From Acidimicrobium ferrooxidans DSM 10331 (GTDB taxonomy: Bacteria; Actinomycetota; Acidimicrobiia; Acidimicrobiales; Ilumatobacteraceae), in contig CAMDJX010000005.1 of assembly GCA_945900735.1 (NCBI GenBank), positions 1 through 38,628 of the forward strand: 38,628 nt of DNA, given 5' to 3'. A model generated the notes under the pieces. The model searched no databases and had not been told where the DNA came from. It saw only the letters and a program-made list of their open reading frames with translations. Shown here piece after piece: positions 15,716 to 23,838 of this stretch; the first letter of the stretch is position 1; every line of letters begins with the position of its first letter. The translations under genes were made by a program, and so were the position numbers.

Positions 15716-17158
15716 ATGCCCGTCCTTGACTTGATGTCGGGTTTTATTGTCGAGCTGCGCAACGCTGGGCTTCCTGTGAGCCTGACCGAGAACCTCGATG
15801 CGATGGAAGCGGTGAAAGAGATCCCTCTCGAGGATCGTCAGGCGTTTAAATACGCATTGGGTGCCACACTCGTCAAGAGCAATTCGCACTGGCGCGCATT
15901 TGAAACCATCTTCGAGGTGTATTTCTCGCTTCGTGGCCCTGAATACAACATTGTCGATGGAGAGTCCGACTCACCTAGCGAACTTGGGCGCGACGAACAA
16001 GACTCGCAGCAACCAGGCGAGGGCCGTGGGCAAAGCGGAGGTATGGACGGGCTGACTCCCGAAGAGCTTGCGCAAATGCTGATGCAGGCATTGATGAATG
16101 GCGACCAAGCCATGATGCGCGCGTTGGCCAAGCAGGCTGTGCAGCGTTTTGCTGGAATGGAGCCTGGTCGTCCGGTTGGCGGAACCTATTACTTGTACCG
16201 AACCTTGCGCAATCTTGATTTAGACAACATGCTCGAGAAGTTGATGCAAGCAAACAAAGACTCGGCGCAGCAAGACTTGACAAAGCTCGAGGAGCGCCTA
16301 GAAAAAGACGAATTCGAAAGTCGTATCGAGCAGTTCAAGCAAGAAGTTGAAGCCGAGATCCGACGCAAGCTAGTTGCCGATCGCGGAGCAGAGGCGATGG
16401 CTAAGACCCTTCGAAAGCCACTTCCGGAAGATGTGGATTTCATGCATGCAAGCCGCGAAGAGATGCAGAGCCTGAAAAAGGCCTTGCAGCCACTCACTCG
16501 CAAACTTGCGGCGAAGCTTTCGCGTAAACGCAGGCATGGACGAAAAGGGCCGCTTGATTTCCGAAACACGGTTCGCCACTCGCTCAGCTACGGCGGTGTA
16601 CCTGCCGACCCGAAGTTTAAGTATCCGCGCCCTGCCAAACCCGAATTGATGGTTGTCGCCGATATCTCGGGAAGCGTTGCTGCGTTTGCTCGCTTCACGT
16701 TGATGCTCGTCTATGCCATTCAAGGCCAGTTTTCCAAAGTGCGATCATTCGTATTTATTGACGGTCTCGACGAAGTGACAAGTTATTTCAAAAACACCGA
16801 AGACATCAGCGAAGCAATTCATCGAGTTAACACCGAGGCTGATGTGGTGTGGGTGGATGGTCATAGCGACTATGGGCATGCGTTCGAAGTGTTCTGGGAG
16901 AAGTACGGCAAAGACATCAATGCAAAAACCACAATCTTGCTTCTCGGCGATGCGCGAAATAACTATCACGCAGCGCAATCTTGGGTAGTTAAGGAAATGC
17001 AAAAACGTGGACGACACGTGTATTGGCTAAATCCGGAGCCGAAGAGTTACTGGAACACTGGAGATTCGATTGTGGGCGAGTACGGCACGTTCACTGATGG
17101 CGTATACGAATGCCGCAACTTGAGGCAGTTGGAAGGCTTTGTCGAGAAGCTGGTATGA
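15716..17158 (+). CDS. VWA-domain protein, CoxE-like, partner of the MoxR ATPase
   Basis: This 480-residue cytoplasmic protein has an N-terminal helical region, a Gly/Gln/Asp-rich linker (about 82-112) and a charged, probably coiled-coil stretch (about 165-260). A C-terminal von Willebrand A domain opens with the metal-ion adhesion motif DISGS (316-320). Later metal-site candidates are HSDYGH and GDARNN. This architecture matches CoxE-like VWA proteins that work with MoxR-type ATPases. The start is nine bases after the ATPase gene, and the stop overlaps the next gene (ATGA), so the three form one unit. There is no signal peptide. The client protein cannot be read from the sequence. Confidence 0.9.
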   Translation: MPVLDLMSGFIVELRNAGLPVSLTENLDAMEAVKEIPLEDRQAFKYALGATLVKSNSHWRAFETIFEVYFSLRGPEYNIVDGESDSPSELGRDEQDSQQPGEGRGQSGGMDGLTPEELAQMLMQALMNGDQAMMRALAKQAVQRFAGMEPGRPVGGTYYLYRTLRNLDLDNMLEKLMQANKDSAQQDLTKLEERLEKDEFESRIEQFKQEVEAEIRRKLVADRGAEAMAKTLRKPLPEDVDFMHASREEMQSLKKALQPLTRKLAAKLSRKRRHGRKGPLDFRNTVRHSLSYGGVPADPKFKYPRPAKPELMVVADISGSVAAFARFTLMLVYAIQGQFSKVRSFVFIDGLDEVTSYFKNTEDISEAIHRVNTEADVVWVDGHSDYGHAFEVFWEKYGKDINAKTTILLLGDARNNYHAAQSWVVKEMQKRGRHVYWLNPEPKSYWNTGDSIVGEYGTFTDGVYECRNLRQLEGFVEKLV

Positions 17159-17808
17159 CTAAAACACGAATTGTCTTGATTCGTCACGGCGAATCAAATG
17201 TCACTGTCCAGCGAGTATTGGGCGGCCCACGTACGTGTAGTGGTTTGTCGGATTTAGGAAAAATGCAAGCCGAACGGCTGCGCGATCGTCTTGCAAACAC
17301 ACAGGAACTGCAGTGCGATGTGTTGTACTCAAGTGGCTATCCGCGAGCGAAGGAAACTGCCGAAATCATTGCACCTGCTCTCTCTGGTTTGGCCATCAAC
17401 ATCGACACTCGATTTGGCGAGCACGACCCAGGCCCCGAGTGTGATGGGCTCACGTTCGCGGAATTTGTACGTCGTCATGGTTCCCCTGAATGGGGCGGCG
17501 ACCCTCACGCCGAGTTTTTCCCCGGTGGCGAGACCATTGCCCAGTTTCACCAAAGGGTGTACTCGGGGCTGGATGCCATTGTCTCTCAGCACTTCGGTAA
17601 GACAGTTGTAGTTGCTTGCCATGGCGGTGTTGTTGACGCGATTCTCCGCCGCACCATGCGCACGCCGCAGACTGGTGCATTCGAAGTACACACCAAAAAC
17701 TGTTCGCTAACCGAGATTGCAGAGATCCGTGCCGGACACTGGGCAATATTGCGGTACAACGACCACTCGCACCTTCATGGTCTACCGGTTGCCACAAACA
17801 TCGATTAG
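17155..17808 (+). CDS. Histidine phosphatase family protein (phosphoglycerate-mutase-like)
   Basis: The 217-residue product has the RHGE motif at residues 10-13, with His11 the phospho-acceptor, and a second catalytic histidine in ACHGGVVD (His156). The acidic proton donor is probably in FGEHDPG (Glu89). Enzymes of this branch dephosphorylate small phosphometabolites; no specific substrate can be assigned. The track start at 17110 lies inside the VWA gene. The ATG at 17155 is preferred because it overlaps the VWA stop as ATGA and gives the standard TKTRIVLIRHGES opening. The GMC oxidoreductase follows directly. Confidence 0.88.
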   Translation: MTKTRIVLIRHGESNVTVQRVLGGPRTCSGLSDLGKMQAERLRDRLANTQELQCDVLYSSGYPRAKETAEIIAPALSGLAINIDTRFGEHDPGPECDGLTFAEFVRRHGSPEWGGDPHAEFFPGGETIAQFHQRVYSGLDAIVSQHFGKTVVVACHGGVVDAILRRTMRTPQTGAFEVHTKNCSLTEIAEIRAGHWAILRYNDHSHLHGLPVATNID

Positions 17809-17817
17809 TTGATCGAC

Positions 17818-19257
17818 ATGATTTCTCCGAAGCCTCCGATAGTGGTGATCGGTGCAGGAGCGGCAGGTGCGGTCATCGCATCTCGATTGTCAGAAAACGA
17901 GAAGCAGTCTGTTTTGCTACTGGACGCAGGGCCAGACGTGGAATCGTTGCACGAACCTGAAGGAATTAGGTCGCCCGATTTCCTGCAGGCGTTACAGGTT
18001 GCTGAAAGAACCTTTAGCGATTTGCACGTGCAGCGCACTGATCTGCAGGGTTTGGTTTGGTATCCCCGAGGCCGCGGAACGGGCGGTAGTACCGCTATAA
18101 ACGCAATGGTTGCAATGGTGGGTGTTTCGGATGATTACGACCGGTGGAAGCATCTTCACGGTTGTGACGGGTGGGGCTGGAGCGACGTTGACCACGTGTT
18201 CGCATCGTTGCCTTTCGCGATGACAACGGTTGAAGAGTCTGATTGGGGTGTGATTGATGCTGCTCTTGTCGGGGCGCTCACCGCGACTGGAGTTTCCCGC
18301 AACGACCGCCTGTCGTTAGATGCGCAGGAACCAAATGCAGTGGGCGCGGCGACATTGCTGTTTGATGGGAAGCAACGATCTTCAACAAACGCCACGTACA
18401 TAGACCACGCACGAAGTCGACCGAACCTGGAGATCAGAGGAAATTGTGACGTCGAATCGATCGTCATGCATAGCACTCGGGCTGTGGGTGTGAAATTGAT
18501 AGATGGGACCATCATTGATGCATCGGGGGTGGTGTTGTGTGCAGGTGCTATCCATTCGCCAGCAGTGCTCTTGCGCAGCAACGTACAAAGGCGAGGAATT
18601 GGCAAGGGGTTGAAAGATCATCCTGCAATTGCTATGTCCTTGCAATTGCACAAAGAAGTTGAATATCGGTTTGCCATTTCAACTATTTCCCGATTGTCCT
18701 CAACGATCGGCTCGAGTGACATTCACGTGCTCCCGATGAACGCAGTCTCCACCAACGACAACAAAAGCGGCGCATTGCTTGCGGCAGTGATGGAAGTAAC
18801 TTCTACAGGGTCTGTCAGGCTTGGCAACAAACGCCAGCCTGAAGTCAATTTCTCCATGCTGTCGACGGAGCATGACCTGCAAGTGATGCGTGATGCAGTT
18901 GCGTACTCCCTTCAAGCCCTTGAACAAAAACAATTTGCAGATGTGGTGAGAGCGACATATTGCGACAACCTTGGCACGCCTTCTGAGTGGCTTGCTTCAG
19001 CCACGCCAAGTCAATTTGATCAGTGGATGCTGCAAAACGTAGGCGTCTATGCACACGCCGGTTGTTCGCTTCGGATGGGTTCAACAGATGACGAAGACGC
19101 TGTTGTCGACACTGATGGTGCTGTCATCGGATATGAAGCGTTATGGGTTTGCGATGCCTCGATATTCCCCGATTTACCTCGCGCCAATCCGCAGCTTGCA
19201 GTGACCATGGTTGCGGAGCGGATTACCCCGCGCATTGCTGGATGGTTGGGTTTGTAG
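17818..19257 (+). CDS. GMC-family FAD-dependent oxidoreductase
   Basis: About 479 residues. The N terminus has the FAD-binding GAGAAG turn (residues 12-17) with the downstream acidic end LLLDAG. It also has the GMC segment PRGRGTGGSTAINAM (about 83-97) and the C-terminal active-site region with His413 in YAHAGCSLRMG and Asn457 in PRANPQLAV. These are the choline-dehydrogenase/glucose-oxidase (GMC) hallmarks. It is shorter than typical choline dehydrogenases and resembles in size the small GMC enzymes linked to mycofactocin, but no mycofactocin genes are present. The substrate is unknown. A TTG at 17809, flush with the previous stop, is an alternative start. Its stop abuts that of glpK on the other strand. 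Confidence 0.85.
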   Translation: MISPKPPIVVIGAGAAGAVIASRLSENEKQSVLLLDAGPDVESLHEPEGIRSPDFLQALQVAERTFSDLHVQRTDLQGLVWYPRGRGTGGSTAINAMVAMVGVSDDYDRWKHLHGCDGWGWSDVDHVFASLPFAMTTVEESDWGVIDAALVGALTATGVSRNDRLSLDAQEPNAVGAATLLFDGKQRSSTNATYIDHARSRPNLEIRGNCDVESIVMHSTRAVGVKLIDGTIIDASGVVLCAGAIHSPAVLLRSNVQRRGIGKGLKDHPAIAMSLQLHKEVEYRFAISTISRLSSTIGSSDIHVLPMNAVSTNDNKSGALLAAVMEVTSTGSVRLGNKRQPEVNFSMLSTEHDLQVMRDAVAYSLQALEQKQFADVVRATYCDNLGTPSEWLASATPSQFDQWMLQNVGVYAHAGCSLRMGSTDDEDAVVDTDGAVIGYEALWVCDASIFPDLPRANPQLAVTMVAERITPRIAGWLGL

Positions 19258-20736
19258 CTAGGCCCAATTCAGCGAACGCTCAACGGCGCGTCGCCACTGC
19301 TGATACTTCGCGTCCTCGCCACCATTTGGTTCGGGGCGAAATGTGCGCTCGAGATGCCATGCGGAGGCAATGTCGTCTAGTGATGGCCAGATACCTTCGG
19401 CTAGCCCGGCAAGATACGCCGCGCCCATTGCGGTTGTCTCAAGTTCTTGAGGGCGCAGGACATCAACTCCAAGTAGGTCGGCTTGCATTTGCAACATGAA
19501 ATCCATAACCGCAGCTCCACCATCCACGCGCATGTCGCGCACCGTCACTGCGGCAGCGCTTGCCATCGCATCAACCACATCGCGAGTTTGGTAGGTGATC
19601 GATTCAATGACAGCTCGTGCGATGTGGGCGCGCGTGGTGCCGCGAGTGATACCAATGATTGTTCCGCGAGCGTGTGGGTCCCACCAAGGGCTGCCTAGGC
19701 CAGTAAATGCGGGTACGACGACGACGCCCCCCGAGTCGTTGACGCTTTGCGCGAGCGGCCCAACTTCGTGTGCATGTTGAATGATCTGCAAGCCGTCACG
19801 TAACCATTGAATGGCCGAACCAGTTACAAATATCGCCCCTTCGAGAGCGTAGGTGGGTGAACCAGTTCCTAAATCCCAAGCAACGGTTGTGAGCATTCCT
19901 TCGGCGGGCTGCGGACATGTATTGCCAACGTTCATCAGCACAAAACTTCCCGTGCCGTATGTGTTCTTGCTGCTTCCAATATCGAAGCAGGCTTGGCCGA
20001 AGAGCGCTGCTTGCTGGTCGCCCGCAATTCCCGAAATAGGTATGGAGGACGGGATTCCAACGTGTTGCGCCGTGAGCCCGCATCTTGCGCTTGATGGGAC
20101 AACGGTCGGTAGCGCGTGCATCGGAACCTGAAACAGTTCGCACATTTCTTTGCTCCAGCACATGTTTTTGATGTCAAAGAGCATTGTCCGGCTGGCGTTG
20201 GTTGCGTCAGTGACGAAGGCCGAACCCCGTGTGAGGTTCCAGATAATCCAGGAGTCGATCGTGCCGAAAGCAAGGCGAGCGTCAATTGGAAGATTGCCGT
20301 TTGCAATCAACCACTCAATCTTTGAAGCCGAAAAGTAAGGGTCGAGCACTAAACCTGTTGTATCTCGAACCAGGGGAAGCGCTGGCTCAAGTTCTTGGCA
20401 GCGTTGCGCGGTTCTACGATCTTGCCAAACAATTGCCCTACCAAACGGTTTGCCAGTGTGTTTGTCCCAGGCAACAATTGTCTCTCGTTGATTGGTAATT
20501 CCTATCGAGGCAATTGGTTGATCAATCTGCTTGATGACATCGGTCAAGGTTGCATGAACTGCGTTCCAGATTTCGTTTGCGTCATGTTCGACCCACCCTG
20601 GTTGGGGGAAATACTGCGGAAATTCTTGATAGGAGGAAATGGATGGACGTCGATCGGCAAAGACGGCTCGAGCACGTACACCAGTTGTGCCTGCGTCAAT
20701 TGCAATGACGACTGGTGATTGTTCCGCGGTCGGCAT
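19258..20736 (-). CDS. glpK: Glycerol kinase
   Basis: At 492 residues this is a FGGY-family kinase with glycerol kinase hallmarks: AIDAGTTGVRARAV at the start, WVEHDANEIW, GITNQRET, TYGTGSFVLMN, and the C-terminal MRVDGGAAVMDFMLQMQADL with ETTAMGAAYLAG. It phosphorylates glycerol to glycerol 3-phosphate in the cytoplasm. No glpF, glpD or glpR is in the window. It lies nine bases after the small lipoprotein ORF and so sits at the end of the mtrAB gene string, although an own promoter cannot be excluded. Its stop codon touches the GMC stop with no bases between. Confidence 0.94.
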   Translation of the reverse strand: MPTAEQSPVVIAIDAGTTGVRARAVFADRRPSISSYQEFPQYFPQPGWVEHDANEIWNAVHATLTDVIKQIDQPIASIGITNQRETIVAWDKHTGKPFGRAIVWQDRRTAQRCQELEPALPLVRDTTGLVLDPYFSASKIEWLIANGNLPIDARLAFGTIDSWIIWNLTRGSAFVTDATNASRTMLFDIKNMCWSKEMCELFQVPMHALPTVVPSSARCGLTAQHVGIPSSIPISGIAGDQQAALFGQACFDIGSSKNTYGTGSFVLMNVGNTCPQPAEGMLTTVAWDLGTGSPTYALEGAIFVTGSAIQWLRDGLQIIQHAHEVGPLAQSVNDSGGVVVVPAFTGLGSPWWDPHARGTIIGITRGTTRAHIARAVIESITYQTRDVVDAMASAAAVTVRDMRVDGGAAVMDFMLQMQADLLGVDVLRPQELETTAMGAAYLAGLAEGIWPSLDDIASAWHLERTFRPEPNGGEDAKYQQWRRAVERSLNWA

Positions 20737-20745
20737 GCCTTGATA

Positions 20746-20877
20746 TTACGGCTGAGAGTTGAGTTGATCTTGTCTGGAGGGGTCGATCGGCCTCGGCGCG
20801 CGGTCATTTGCGATACCGCACGAAGTGAGTAGCAACGTAAGTACTGAAATTACCAATACGTAATGGCTGCGTTTCAC
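20746..20877 (-). CDS. 43-residue lipoprotein, apparent stub of an LpqB/GerMN-type lipoprotein
   Basis: This ORF is absent from the track because it is short. On the minus strand a GTG overlaps the mtrB-like stop (GTGA) and opens MKRSHYVLVISVLTLLLTSC. That is a basic n-region, a hydrophobic core and a lipobox LTSC with Cys20 as the lipidation site. Only 23 residues follow (GIANDRAPRPIDP and so on) before TAA at 20746-20748. In Actinobacteria the gene after mtrB normally encodes LpqB, a GerMN/propeller lipoprotein working with MtrB, and the residues after Cys20 resemble the start of such proteins. The rest of the gene is missing: glpK begins nine bases later. It may be a deletion remnant or a real micro-lipoprotein. 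Confidence 0.7.
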   Translation of the reverse strand: MKRSHYVLVISVLTLLLTSCGIANDRAPRPIDPSRQDQLNSQP

Positions 20878-22349
20878 GCCGGTACCTCAATTGCGATCTC
20901 TACGATAAAGCGCGCACCCACGATGCCATCTTGCCGGTTCTCTGCCCAGATGCGGCCACCATGCAGCGTGATGTGTTCAAGCGCAAGGGCCAATCCAAGA
21001 CCGGCACCTTCTTGGCCGAAACGCTTGCCGGCGGCTGCGCCTCTAGAAAATCGCTCGAAGATCTTTTCTGACTCACCATCAATCAAACCCTCGCCGTTGT
21101 CTTCGACGATGATCCAAATGTTTCCAATGGGCTCATCCTCTTCGGCCATTTGCACGTGCACCGTTGGTCGACCGCCGCTGTGGATCCTTGCGTTGTCGAT
21201 GAGGTTTGCGATTACGCGTGCGAGGCGTCGTTTGTCGCCACGAATTACAACCGATTCAACATCGGTAGAAACCCGCACTTCAGTTTTTGGCAAGCTACTT
21301 ACAGAGATTGCTTGGCGGACGAACTCGTGCGCCACAAGCGGCTCCTTTACGAGACGAATAGCTCCTGCATCAAATCGCGAAATCTCAAGCAGGTCTTCGA
21401 CAAGTCCTTGGAACCTCGCAACGTCACCAACGAGCAGGTCGAGCGCTGCCTGCGATCTTTCGGACAGTTCGTCGCGTCGCGACTCCATTACTTGCACTGA
21501 CGCCGCAAGCGTCATGAGGGGGGATCGCAATTCGTGGCTTACATCCGAAGTAAATCTTGCATCTCGCTCTACGCGTAGTTGCATTGCCGAGACCATGTCG
21601 TTAAATGCGGCAGTCAATACTTGCAAGTCCGGATCGTCGGTTGGCTCAAGTCGGGTGTCGAGGCTTCCATCGGCAATTGCCCGTGCTGCTTGGGCGGCGT
21701 TGGCAAGCGGTCTTACAGCGCGCCGTGAGGCGAAAGACCCGAGTCCGAAGCCAACCAAGATGGTGATGAATGCGGAAAAGAACAGTGCGATTTGCACGCT
21801 TCGCAGCGCCTCACGCACTTCGCGCAAATTGTCTAACTCAAAGTATGTTGCGTTTACTCGCTCTAGGCGAATGCCAACAACTAAGGCTTGCCCATTGCGA
21901 ACCGAAGTAGTCATAATGGCAGCCCGACGTTGGCCAATCACCTGTTCCTTCAATGATGGGGGGATCGCCGACTCTGTGAACAGTTGGCTAGTTCCCGTCC
22001 ACTTGCCATCCATGAATAACAATCGGTGAGAGTCGCCAACTTGGTTGAGCGCTTTGTCTATTGCCGAGCGGTCGGCCAACAAATCATTCTGAACGCGTCT
22101 TGCGTTTGCAAAGGCCAAGTTTATTTCGGCCTTTTCACGCTGTTGCAAAAGGCTGGACCGAGTGAAGCTATAGGTAGTTGTCGCAAGAACTCCCGCAAGA
22201 ATCATCGACCCCACTCCGAAGATGATGAGTATTCGATTTCGAAGACCGATCCGCTTTGGCCTCACTCGTTTGGCAACAGTACGGATAATGCGACGAGCCC
22301 TCGTTAGTCGGTATCTCCCTTTGGGTTCGTCGTCAAGGGGATCAATCAC
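20874..22349 (-). CDS. mtrB: Sensor histidine kinase, MtrB-like
   Basis: 491 residues. A basic cytoplasmic start is followed by membrane helices at about 39-60 and 185-207 enclosing a sensor region of roughly 120 residues. A HAMP domain follows (ASRRAVRPLANAAQAARAIADGSLDTRLEP). The H box RFTSDVSHELRSPL has His272, then come the N box (ANLIDNARIHS), G1 (VEDNGEGL) and G2 (GAGLGLALAL). The RFTSDVSHELR form, the partner regulator and the lipoprotein ORF after it point to MtrB, which in other Actinobacteria tunes wall metabolism and division. The ATG overlaps the regulator stop (ATGA). A 388-residue antisense ORF opposite it is a shadow. Confidence 0.88.
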   Translation of the reverse strand: MIDPLDDEPKGRYRLTRARRIIRTVAKRVRPKRIGLRNRILIIFGVGSMILAGVLATTTYSFTRSSLLQQREKAEINLAFANARRVQNDLLADRSAIDKALNQVGDSHRLLFMDGKWTGTSQLFTESAIPPSLKEQVIGQRRAAIMTTSVRNGQALVVGIRLERVNATYFELDNLREVREALRSVQIALFFSAFITILVGFGLGSFASRRAVRPLANAAQAARAIADGSLDTRLEPTDDPDLQVLTAAFNDMVSAMQLRVERDARFTSDVSHELRSPLMTLAASVQVMESRRDELSERSQAALDLLVGDVARFQGLVEDLLEISRFDAGAIRLVKEPLVAHEFVRQAISVSSLPKTEVRVSTDVESVVIRGDKRRLARVIANLIDNARIHSGGRPTVHVQMAEEDEPIGNIWIIVEDNGEGLIDGESEKIFERFSRGAAAGKRFGQEGAGLGLALALEHITLHGGRIWAENRQDGIVGARFIVEIAIEVPA

Positions 22350-23035
22350 GATTGCAGGCGATAACCAAGCCCTCGCACTGTTACTACGTGGGTTGGGTTG
22401 GCAGGATCAACTTCAATTTTCATCCTCAAGCGGCGTATGTGCACATCGACAAGTCGACCGTCACCAAAATATCCGTAGCCCCATACTTTGTCGAGCAACA
22501 ACTCGCGGCTGAAGACGCCGCCTGGGTCGTGCGCAAGTTCGCACAACAAACGAAATTCGGTCTTGGTAAGAACCACTTCGTTGTGGTCGAGCAAGACCTT
22601 TCCTTCATCGGGGATTATCTCAAGATTTCCAAATTGAAGTTTGGAGTGGCCAGTTGCTGAGGGCTTGGCCCTTCGCAGCAGCGCGCGAATTCGTGCTGCA
22701 AGTTCCTTAGGCGCGAATGGTTTCGTCAGGTAATCATCCGCACCTGCCTCAAGGCCTGCAACTACATCGTGCGTGTCGGCACGTGCGGTGACCATGACGA
22801 CTGGAACATCGCTCAGTTTGCGAATGTTTCGACACAGTTCAAAACCATCGATGCCGGGCAGCATGATGTCGATGAGAACGACATCTGTGGTGGTCCGCTG
22901 AAAGACTTCAATGGCTTCTTCGCCGCTGGAAGCTTCATAAACGGTCCAACCTTCGTCTTCGAGAGCTAACTTGACCGACGCACGGATTCGCTCGTCGTCC
23001 TCGACGGTTAGAACGCTGATCCCCACAGACATCAT
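22346..23035 (-). CDS. mtrA: OmpR/PhoB-family response regulator, MtrA-like
   Basis: 229 residues: a receiver domain with acidic pocket EDD (12-14), phospho-acceptor Asp56 (LIDIMLPG), Thr83 and Lys105 (LTKPF). A winged-helix output domain ends VVTVRGLGYRL. The segment WGYGYFGDGRLVDVHIRRLR is very close to that of MtrA, which is why I favour MtrA over other OmpR-type regulators. The start is one of two tandem ATGs (23035 or 23032). It begins two bases after the phosphatase-like gene and overlaps the kinase gene by four bases. Likely targets are wall and division genes, by analogy only. Confidence 0.88.
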   Translation of the reverse strand: MMSVGISVLTVEDDERIRASVKLALEDEGWTVYEASSGEEAIEVFQRTTTDVVLIDIMLPGIDGFELCRNIRKLSDVPVVMVTARADTHDVVAGLEAGADDYLTKPFAPKELAARIRALLRRAKPSATGHSKLQFGNLEIIPDEGKVLLDHNEVVLTKTEFRLLCELAHDPGGVFSRELLLDKVWGYGYFGDGRLVDVHIRRLRMKIEVDPANPTHVVTVRGLGYRLQS

Positions 23036-23037
23036 TG

Positions 23038-23838
23038 TTACTCGCTGGCAACGCTTGCTGCGGTGATGAGCGCTGAGAGGGGCTCGAATATTTTTGGTGG
23101 GCTTACGAGCAGTTCGGCTGGGCGAACGGGCCCGCCCGAAAAGTCTCCTGATAGGCAGCCTGCCTCACGGGCTATCAGTTCGCCAGCGGCGATATCCCAT
23201 GGAAACAAATTTTCTTCGAAGTAGGCATCCAATCTTCCGCAGGCCACAAAACAGAGGTCGATTGAGGCTGCGCCGAACCTTCGGATGTCTCGAATGTCGT
23301 GGATCATTCGGGAAACTCTCTTTGCCTGAACAGTGCGGGCATCTGGTGAATAGCTAAAGCCTGTGCACACCAATGCTTGCGAGATGGTGTCGATGTCATT
23401 GCAGTGGATTGGCTGGTCGTTCAGAAACGCACCACCACCTCGCGTGGCGGTAAACATTTCATCGAGTGCAGGGATATAAACAACCCCAGCAAGCGGGCCA
23501 CTGCTGTCGGCAGCGCCAATGGACACCGCCCAGTTGGGCAACGCATACAGGAAATTGGTCGTTCCATCGATCGGGTCGATGTACCAAGTGATTTCAGAAG
23601 TTCCCGAGTGCGCTGCACCTTCTTCGCCTACCACCGAGTCGAGCGGTCGTAATGTGCGAAGTCCGTCAAAGATCATTGCTTCCGACGCGCGGTCAAATTC
23701 GGTCACCATGTCGGTGCCAGTCGATTTAGTTTGAACATTGTGCAGTCCGGCTTTTCGACCAGCCAGAGCCATGTCTCCCGCCGCTCGCGCCAACTGCTTG
23801 GCAACAACAAGGGCTTCGTGAGCCAGGGGAAGCGTCAT
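23038..23838 (-). CDS. Inositol-monophosphatase family phosphatase
   Basis: With the ATG at 23838 the product is 266 residues. It has the lithium-sensitive phosphatase motifs: VVGEEG (about 69-74), the metal-binding WYIDPIDGTTNFLYALPN (Asp88 and Asp91) and the C-terminal FPWDIAAGELIAREAG. Family members act on inositol phosphates, histidinol phosphate or sugar phosphates; the substrate cannot be set from sequence. The track extends 44 codons further upstream, but that extension overlaps the upstream gene and lacks family sequence. The chosen ATG overlaps the stop of the small membrane protein (ATGA). It directly precedes mtrA. Confidence 0.88.
   Translation of the reverse strand: MTLPLAHEALVVAKQLARAAGDMALAGRKAGLHNVQTKSTGTDMVTEFDRASEAMIFDGLRTLRPLDSVVGEEGAAHSGTSEITWYIDPIDGTTNFLYALPNWAVSIGAADSSGPLAGVVYIPALDEMFTATRGGGAFLNDQPIHCNDIDTISQALVCTGFSYSPDARTVQAKRVSRMIHDIRDIRRFGAASIDLCFVACGRLDAYFEENLFPWDIAAGELIAREAGCLSGDFSGGPVRPAELLVSPPKIFEPLSALITAASVASE

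Noticed and set aside
14841-17158. Part of a CO dehydrogenase maturation cluster (coxD/coxE)
   Set aside because: Family resemblance is real, but no molybdenum CO dehydrogenase subunit or other cox gene is in the window, so the specific role is not supported.
20863-22029. 388-residue plus-strand ORF opposite the mtrB-like kinase
   Set aside because: It is Ser/Arg rich, has no family sequence and mirrors the codon pattern of the kinase gene on the other strand. It is a shadow ORF.
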